Shown here piece by piece: positions 58,985 through 64,000 of a stretch of 64,000 bases of DNA (position 1 is the stretch's first letter; each line of letters begins with the position of its first letter). Position numbers and translations under genes: made by a program. Source of the DNA: Hahella ganghwensis DSM 17046 (GTDB lineage Bacteria; Pseudomonadota; Gammaproteobacteria; Pseudomonadales; Oleiphilaceae); contig NZ_AQXX01000141.1 of the NCBI RefSeq assembly GCF_000376785.1, positions 95,906-159,905 of the forward strand, in the 5' to 3' direction. The notes beneath the pieces are model-generated. The model had not been told where the DNA came from and ran no database searches. It saw nothing but the letters and a program-made list of their open reading frames with translations.

Positions 58985-59002
58985 TTAATTCGTCATAATT
59001 AA
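58985..59002. promoter_or_regulatory. Inverted repeat upstream of the leader transcript
   Basis: TTAATT-N6-AATTAA is a perfect dyad about 40 bases before the first leader ATG, where a promoter and operator would be expected. It has the 6-6-6 spacing of a TyrR box (TGTAAA-N6-TTTACA) but not its sequence, so no regulator is assigned. Confidence 0.35.
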
Positions 59003-59049
59003 CATTTTTTCCAATTCTTCCTAGGCAAGCATGAGCATCAGTGCAAAGT

Positions 59050-59787
59050 CTAAAGCGAGTCCAACAACTTCTTTTTGGCTTCATTGATCTTGGCGGCCAG
59101 ATAATTGCTCCCTCCCCTGTCAGGATGGAACCTCTGCATCAGTCGTCGATGGGCCTCAATAACTTGCTGACGGGAAACGTCCCCGTCAAGTCCAAGAACA
59201 TCCTTGGCATCTTCCACCGTCATCGCTTCCCCGGCACCAGCCTCTCTTCCAGCGCTAACATCTTCAACGTCAAACTGACTTCTCCAATGTATGCCATAGA
59301 TCCGCTCAAAATATGTTTCCAGAACTTCAATACTGTCACTGTGTGCTTTGACTGCCACTCGATAGAGATCGGCCAATTGCGCAACAGACATGGTGCTTAA
59401 CCGCTGCCCGGTATAGGTTCCAGAGAGAATCATTCCATCCATCTCCCCGCTCGCATGATCCAGAGTCATTTTCAGTAAACTGGTCTCCAAGGTGGACTCT
59501 TGCCCTGGTCCAGCGCTGGAGGAAACAGCCTTTCCCATCAACTGTTTTATTACTGGTAGTGAACGCAAGATCCAGGGTAGTTGTCTGAGAATTAATAGTA
59601 TTCCCGCCCCCAACGCAGCCAAAATATGAAGCCTTCCTGACAAAACCAGCAACAGGAGAATGCCTCCTGCAAGACTGAGAGCAATGTAAATCAACTTTTT
59701 CTGCTTGGGAGTTGAAGGGTTTTTAACTGCATTACTCAGCAGGTAAAACATTACCAACAACAGAGCGAGTCCCAATATTATCTGCAC
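59050..59787 (-). CDS. Membrane-anchored J-domain protein
   Basis: Co-chaperone-like protein of 245 residues. Three hydrophobic stretches lie in the first 90 residues (MQIILGLALLLVMFYLLSNA, LIYIALSLAGGILLLLVLSG, ILAALGAGILLILRQLPWIL). The C-terminal J domain (about 185-245) has VEDAKDVLGLDGDVSRQQVI and the essential HPD in RLMQRFHPDRGGSNYLAAKI, of the compact type seen in TerB/DjlA-like or mitochondrial Tim14-like proteins. The middle (MTLDHASGEMDGMILSGTYT) is also conserved in such proteins. It should recruit DnaK to the membrane. It follows the VWA gene by 77 bases on the same strand. Confidence 0.87.
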   Translation of the reverse strand: MQIILGLALLLVMFYLLSNAVKNPSTPKQKKLIYIALSLAGGILLLLVLSGRLHILAALGAGILLILRQLPWILRSLPVIKQLMGKAVSSSAGPGQESTLETSLLKMTLDHASGEMDGMILSGTYTGQRLSTMSVAQLADLYRVAVKAHSDSIEVLETYFERIYGIHWRSQFDVEDVSAGREAGAGEAMTVEDAKDVLGLDGDVSRQQVIEAHRRLMQRFHPDRGGSNYLAAKINEAKKKLLDSL

Positions 59788-59864
59788 GTTTCAAAGTCCT
59801 TAGAGTTAGAGCCGATAGAGATCGACCACTATAAATAACACAAATATATGAAGGGATGATGCAG

Positions 59865-60578
59865 TCAACGCTTCGGGGACGGCAATTGCCGGACCAATTC
59901 CGACACCAGGGAGTCTTTCCTCTTCCTGGCATAATTCTCCAAAGCCAAATACCCACCACGGGCATACTCAGCAACTGCTTTCAGTAACTCTTTGAGTTGA
60001 CTGACACTGGCTTCGTCAAACTTACAATAGGCCCCTCCAGTCAGCTGAGCCAGTTTCCGGTATACTGCCTCTACCCTCGGATCATATCCTTCCTGAAAAA
60101 TAAATAATGGCATGCCAAGAAGGCCAAGCTGACCGGCCAGTTTATACAATCCCGCAGAATCTTCTTCCAATGCGTCCCCGACAAATACTGCTGCATTCAC
60201 TTTGTGCTGGCGGGTTTCATTTTGCATGTGCTGTAACAGGCGCCCAATCTGGGTTTGCCCAGCCTGGCAGTATACCCTTGTCATCTCATCGGCTAACTGC
60301 TCTGGCTTATCCACCCAGGCACTATGATAAAACTCCATCAATCCCCTGTAATAAGCGAACTGCACAGACAGACCTGTTTCGTTGCCTGCAGTAGTTAACA
60401 TCTCCGCCTGTAACTGACTGGCCTGGTCCCAAAGAGGTTGGCGACTCATGGTGGCATCTATGGTAAAGAGCAATCGCCCTTTACCCGACTTTACTGACGG
60501 GGGAATTGATTTCACCTTTGCCAGAAACTGATCAATGTCAGATCGTCGGGCAGGAGGTTTGGCGTCCTTTTCAGACAT
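59865..60578 (-). CDS. VWA-domain protein of unknown function
   Basis: Cytoplasmic protein of 237 residues. The ATG at 60578 is chosen over 60602 because GGAGA lies 7 bases upstream. The central part has a von Willebrand A-like fold: LLFTIDATMSRQPLWDQASQ (D-x-T/S-x-S-like metal site, here D-A-T-M-S), VNAAVFVGDALEEDSAGLY and MPLFIFQEGYDPRVEAVYRK. The C-terminus is helical and basic. The first gene of a two-gene unit with the J-domain protein; joint action on a client or complex is inferred. Divergent from the prephenate dehydratase gene. Confidence 0.75.
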   Translation of the reverse strand: MSEKDAKPPARRSDIDQFLAKVKSIPPSVKSGKGRLLFTIDATMSRQPLWDQASQLQAEMLTTAGNETGLSVQFAYYRGLMEFYHSAWVDKPEQLADEMTRVYCQAGQTQIGRLLQHMQNETRQHKVNAAVFVGDALEEDSAGLYKLAGQLGLLGMPLFIFQEGYDPRVEAVYRKLAQLTGGAYCKFDEASVSQLKELLKAVAEYARGGYLALENYARKRKDSLVSELVRQLPSPKR

Positions 60579-60747
60579 TGCGGATTCTCCGATCATAATC
60601 ACACTGTTGGGCCAACAACTCCTAATCTGATACCTGACAGGACAAATATCAACTCCTCACCGGGTATTGAAGCCCACTGTCTCTTCATTCATCTGATAAA
60701 ATCACTTAAAGTAGGCTCCCTGCTTATCACCTGATCAGAGGTATATT

Positions 60748-61593
60748 GTGATCGTTTATCAAGGCCACGAAGGCGCTTACTCACACCGAGCCTGCAAACA
60801 TGTATTTCCGGATAAGGAGGCTCGAGCCTGCTCATCATTCAGGGCTGCTATGGAAGAGGTGGAGCAGGGTAAGGCAGATTTGGCCATGATTCCTCTGGAA
60901 AACTCGACAGCGGGAAGAGTTGAAGAAATCTATCGCCTGATTCCCAAAATGAGCCTGTTCATCATTGAAGAACACTTCGAGTCGGTCAACCACTGCCTGA
61001 TGGCACCGAAAGGCACCACCAAAGATAGTATCAAGACCGTGTACTCCCACCCCCAGGCTCTGGCACAATGCAGCGATCACATACGCAAACTGGGTTATCA
61101 CCCGGTCGCGACACTGGACACGGCCGGTGCCGCCCTGCAGGTAAGCCAGAGCGGCAGCACAGACGCGGCCGCCATTGCCTCCAGCCTGGCGGCAGAACTC
61201 TATCAACTGGAAATCATTGAACAGGGTTTTCAGGACCAGAGCGGCAATACCACCCGGTTCATTATCCTGTCCCATGAGCAGAACCTGCCACCTCTGGAAC
61301 CCGGCGTCGCTTACATCACCTCTTTATTATTCAAGGTTCGCAATATACCGGCGGCTTTATACAAAGCCCTCGGCGGTTTTGCCACCAACGGTGTCAATCT
61401 TGTTAAACTTGAAAGTTACATGCCAGGCGGCACACTGAATGCCAGCCAGTTTCACGTTGACCTTGAGGGACATGTCAATTCCCGCCCCCTGCAGCTGGCA
61501 ATGGAAGAATTGAGCTTTTTTGCCGAAGATGTTCGTGTACTGGGCACCTACCGGGCTCATCCGGCACGTGCAAGTCGCAGCTTTCACGACTGA
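60748..61593 (+). CDS. pheA: Prephenate dehydratase, monofunctional with ACT domain
   Basis: Converts prephenate to phenylpyruvate on the way to phenylalanine. It has 281 residues and starts with GTG. The catalytic domain (about 1-180) starts VYQGHEGAYSHRACKHVFP and includes PLENSTAGRVEEIY and the catalytic TRF in GNTTRFIIL. The ACT regulatory domain (about 195-275) carries FATNGVNLVKLESYM in place of the usual ESRP. There is no chorismate mutase domain, unlike the usual gammaproteobacterial P-protein. The ESYM form is like that of alphaproteobacterial enzymes. It begins after the divergent VWA gene. Confidence 0.92.
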   Translation: MIVYQGHEGAYSHRACKHVFPDKEARACSSFRAAMEEVEQGKADLAMIPLENSTAGRVEEIYRLIPKMSLFIIEEHFESVNHCLMAPKGTTKDSIKTVYSHPQALAQCSDHIRKLGYHPVATLDTAGAALQVSQSGSTDAAAIASSLAAELYQLEIIEQGFQDQSGNTTRFIILSHEQNLPPLEPGVAYITSLLFKVRNIPAALYKALGGFATNGVNLVKLESYMPGGTLNASQFHVDLEGHVNSRPLQLAMEELSFFAEDVRVLGTYRAHPARASRSFHD

Positions 61594-61665
61594 TAAACTG
61601 ATATCAATAGATATAGCACAGGCAGCGCCTTGAGATGTTGCCTCACCATGACGGAGTAACACACC

Positions 61666-62484
61666 ATGAGCCAATGGCTGAGCGACATATCCATTTTTGC
61701 CGTTAATCTGGCTTTAAAGGCCGGCGAAGTGATTGAAAAGGAACAGCGCCATGCAGCCTTTGAAACTCAATATAAAAGCCATCAGGAATTGGTGACTTCC
61801 GCCGATCTGAAAGTCGATGAAATGATTCGAAAGAGTATTCAGGCCAACTTTCCTGACCACCAGATTCTGTCTGAGGAAAGTGCCAACGACTTATCGAAAA
61901 TCAAGGACTCCAATGCTCCGCTCTGGGTCGTGGACCCCATTGACGGCACCGTAAACTTTGCTTACGGACACAGCCAGGTAGCTGTATCTATCGCTTACTT
62001 CGAGGGCGGCGAAGCCAAGGTCGGCGTTGTTCACGCCCCCATGCAGAACGAGACTTTTCATGCAATACGTGGCCAGTTTTCCCACTGTAACCACAAGCCT
62101 ATCTCCGTCAGTGGCGAAACAGATTTTCGGCAGTCATTGATCGCAACCGGATTCCCTTACCACAAGGAAACCGTGCATCATCTGGTAAAACGTCTGGAAG
62201 CGGTGCTCGGTGAATGCCGCGATATCCGTCGAATCGGTTCTGCCGCTCTGGATATCTGCTGGGTTGCCATGGGTCGTCTGGATGCCTATTACGAAACCGT
62301 CAGCCCCTGGGACTTTGCCGCCGCACGCCTGATTGCTTCCGAGGCCGGCGCCCGCTGCGGCCACCTGGGCCCTGTGCCTGACGACATCCCGGAAGAATTG
62401 TTTGGAACGGATAATATTATCGCAACACCGGCGATCTATGACCGGTTGAAAGAATTGCTGCAGGAAGCTGATGGGCGGGAGTGA
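61666..62484 (+). CDS. Inositol-monophosphatase family phosphatase
   Basis: Magnesium-dependent, lithium-sensitive-type phosphatase of 272 residues. Metal-binding motifs are seen in order: ILSEES (Glu), WVVDPIDGTVNFAYG (D-P-I-D-G-T), and ETVSPWDFAAARLIASEAGA (W-D). These match the SuhB/IMPase group more than CysQ. It lies 72 bases after the prephenate dehydratase gene. A weak GC-rich hairpin (62474-62492) overlaps the stop. The substrate could be inositol phosphate, a nucleotide or a sugar phosphate; this cannot be told. Confidence 0.88.
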   Translation: MSQWLSDISIFAVNLALKAGEVIEKEQRHAAFETQYKSHQELVTSADLKVDEMIRKSIQANFPDHQILSEESANDLSKIKDSNAPLWVVDPIDGTVNFAYGHSQVAVSIAYFEGGEAKVGVVHAPMQNETFHAIRGQFSHCNHKPISVSGETDFRQSLIATGFPYHKETVHHLVKRLEAVLGECRDIRRIGSAALDICWVAMGRLDAYYETVSPWDFAAARLIASEAGARCGHLGPVPDDIPEELFGTDNIIATPAIYDRLKELLQEADGRE

Positions 62485-62541
62485 TTCCCGCCTCCGTCCT
62501 CATAGAGGACCGTGATTCTTTGAACATCTGTGTCACTTGTA

Positions 62542-63090
62542 CTACTTCCTTGGAGCACTATTCAGAACTCTCCACCCGTACTTTGTTTCCGCGACATAAA
62601 TATTAAAATAGCTGGCATACCCGCTTTCCGATTCACAGTCTTCTGTCGCAATGTAAATATTATTCTGATAGTGCCTCAATAACCCCACCTCGCATACTGC
62701 GCCACTAAAATCAGGGAAACCATACTCCTCAATCTTGCGTCGATAGGATAATTCGAGCACTTCAGCGGTCAGAGCAACCTGCTCTGGATCATGCTCAATC
62801 GAAACATCCAAGTCTCTTAGCATCTGCTTTGCTTCCTCCCTGAAGCCTTTTGCCTCTACCGCGGCTTCTATATCCTTCGACCTGTATGCCTCGATCAGTG
62901 CTTCCATTGCCTCTTCAGCACTCGTATATCTATACTTTTCCTGAGACTCAGCTTGAACTACAGCACAACTGACAAGTGCAGGGAAAATAAATAGACAGCT
63001 TATTCCGAGAAGCCAGTGAGTTTTTGCAGGGCGACTGATTCCTGATGGAGGGCGGCCGTGTTTTGAAACGGATTTCACTTCCTTATACAT
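62542..63090 (-). CDS. Hypothetical exported protein
   Basis: Protein of 182 residues with no family that I recognise. A hydrophobic segment (WLLGISCLFIFPALVSCAVV) near residues 26-45 is a signal peptide or lipoprotein signal (LVSC) with an unusually long, basic N-terminus. The mature part is helical and charged (SAEEAMEALIEAYRSKDIEA), followed by a beta-rich C-terminus with two Cys. The layout recalls small NTF2-like exported proteins, but this is a guess. It converges on the inositol-monophosphatase gene. Confidence 0.6.
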   Translation of the reverse strand: MYKEVKSVSKHGRPPSGISRPAKTHWLLGISCLFIFPALVSCAVVQAESQEKYRYTSAEEAMEALIEAYRSKDIEAAVEAKGFREEAKQMLRDLDVSIEHDPEQVALTAEVLELSYRRKIEEYGFPDFSGAVCEVGLLRHYQNNIYIATEDCESESGYASYFNIYVAETKYGWRVLNSAPRK

Positions 63091-63211
63091 TTATTGATAG
63101 CTCTCTTTATTAATAGTTCCCTTAGATCGTTAATTTAGGGACCGAATGCTCCTATAGCTGGCGCTTAACGTGGCAACTCAATTGTTAAGCCAATTTATCA
63201 ACGAGGCCTTC

Positions 63212-63736
63212 ATGTCCGGTTTTAATGCCAACACAAAATCTCCCGAGATAAATACAACTGCAAACCTCGAGTATGCTATCGAAGGCTCTCTACTGAGTCT
63301 AATGGTAGGCGATTCTTTAGGCTTACCTTACGAAGGCATTTCGTCTCGACGCATCTCCAAGCTGCTCAAGTCCAGCCCCAAACACTGTCTGTTTTTTGGA
63401 AAAGGAATGGTCTCAGATGATACCGAACATGCCGTGATGACGGCGGCATCGCTCATTGAACATTGGAGGGATTGGGATAAGTTTCAGCCCAGCTTAGCTT
63501 GGCGTTTAAGATGGTGGCTGCTTCGTTTGCCTGCTGGCATTGGCCTTGCTACGGGCCGCTCGATCATTAAGCTCTGGCTCGGCTATCCGGCAAAATACAG
63601 CGGTGTGTATTCAGCAGGAAACGGCCCAGCGATGAGAGCGCCAATTATCGGTGTCATGCTGGGAGATCGACCCGAAATAATGAAGCTGATCGTCAAGGCC
63701 TCCACCGAGTTAACCCATAATGACGTGGTCAACTGA
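63212..63736 (+). pseudogene. ADP-ribosylglycohydrolase family gene, truncated by IS insertion
   Basis: The N-terminal half of an ADP-ribosylglycohydrolase-fold protein. GSLLSLMVGDSLGLPYEG, KGMVSDDTEHAVMTAASLIE (metal-binding SDDT) and SAGNGPAMRAPIIGVML are the family's first three conserved blocks; the final block around STELTHND is just reached. Sequence then runs into an IS end and stops after VVN. The remaining 100 or more residues, including the second metal-binding DDxD region, are missing. The preferred start is the ATG at 63212 (GAGG upstream); a GTG at 63170 is in frame. The fragment is probably inactive. Confidence 0.75.
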
Positions 63737-64000
63737 TTTGTGACAACCCAGTTAAGCAACTTCTCGTAATTCTTTCCAGGCCGTTTCATATTGATTCGGG
63801 CTTTGGTAATCCAAATATGAATGTAGCCGAAAGCTGTTGTAGAACATCGTGATGTAATGCAACACATCTTGCTGTGCTTCTCGTCGAGTCTGGTAGTGGT
63901 GCCATTGAATCCGTTCTTGCTTCAGGCTACCGAAGAAGCTCTCCACTACCGCGTTATCCCAGCAGTTCCCCTTTCGACTCATGCTGCCAACAAAGCCATG
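63725..64000. mobile_element. IS3-family insertion sequence, one end (right part outside window)
   Basis: The right edge of the window is the 3' end of an IS3-family element, shown by its transposase. The outer border lies within 63721-63740, where the ADP-ribosylglycohydrolase frame is lost; TGGTCAACTG or TGATTTGTGA could be the tip of the terminal repeat. The other end and target duplication are not visible. Confidence 0.75.
63752..64000 (-). CDS. IS3-family transposase (OrfB), C-terminal part
   Basis: DDE transposase of the IS3 family. The frame is open to the window edge, so the 5' part is outside; 82 residues are visible. [20 protein letters not shown] followed by [10 protein letters not shown] contains the catalytic Glu region, and [20 protein letters not shown] is the usual C-terminal motif of this family. 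It is on the strand opposite to the interrupted host gene. Confidence 0.92.
   Translation of the reverse strand, partial: HGFVGSMSRKGNCWDNAVVESFFGSLKQERIQWHHYQTRREAQQDVLHYITMFYNSFRLHSYLDYQSPNQYETAWKELREVA

Noticed and set aside
63163..63190. GCTTAAC...GTTAAGC inverted repeat resembling integron attC core sites
   Set aside because: The core motifs fit RYYYAAC and GTTRRRY, but only 14 bases lie between them. Real attC sites are about 57 bases or longer, and no integrase or cassette array is seen.

Overview
The window is a piece of chromosome from a gammaproteobacterium, probably a marine relative of the Pseudomonadales/Oceanospirillales. This is inferred from gene order, not from a marker gene. 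Blocks that read like Pseudomonas neighbourhoods are argS-SPOR-hslV-hslU-DUF971, rppH-ptsP, waaA/tolC/thiC/nudF/DUF1249/cpdA/yqiA, an FAD oxidoreductase with an aldo-keto reductase beside waaA, aroQ-accB-accC-prmA, dusB-fis-purH-purD, and a gtsABC-type sugar transporter with a two-component system. No rRNA, tRNA or CRISPR array was seen. Most of the window is core genome; the only mobile DNA is at the right edge.

Layout. 1-6 kb: the 3' end of priA, then argS, a SPOR protein, the HslVU protease behind a good sigma-32 promoter, and a DUF971 protein. 6-14 kb: a patatin-like phospholipase, rppH-ptsP (nitrogen PTS), a HAD phosphatase, an imelysin lipoprotein, an HDOD protein and a lone gcvH. 14-23 kb: yqiA, cpdA, DUF1249, nudF, and thiC under a TPP riboswitch, then tolC and waaA. 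23-30 kb: a translationally coupled FAD oxidoreductase/aldo-keto reductase pair, DUF2333, a LapD-type c-di-GMP receptor, and a divergent diguanylate cyclase with receiver domains. 30-40 kb: aroQ, accBC, prmA, a zinc-ribbon/DUF3426 membrane protein, dusB-fis and purHD. 40-53 kb: a free-methionine-sulfoxide-reductase-like GAF protein, a PAS chemoreceptor, and a sugar locus (AGE-family isomerase, AraC regulator, four-gene ABC importer, periplasmic solute-binding protein, histidine kinase, response regulator). 53-64 kb: membrane transporters, a second chemoreceptor, DAHP synthase with an unusual leader, a J-domain/VWA pair, a monofunctional prephenate dehydratase, an inositol-monophosphatase-family protein, a hypothetical protein, and an ADP-ribosylglycohydrolase gene cut by an IS3-family element.

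The most interesting region is 58.44-59.00 kb, upstream of the DAHP synthase gene. It contains two short unannotated reading frames of 45 and 41 codons, both packed with Trp, Phe and Tyr codons near the 3' end. An almost perfect intrinsic terminator lies between them, with competing upstream pairings. This reads as a transcription attenuator for the first step of aromatic biosynthesis, followed by a second aromatic-rich leader of unknown mechanism. Other coherent systems are the sugar-sensing, uptake and isomerisation locus at 42.8-53 kb and the divergent LapD/diguanylate cyclase pair at 26-30 kb.
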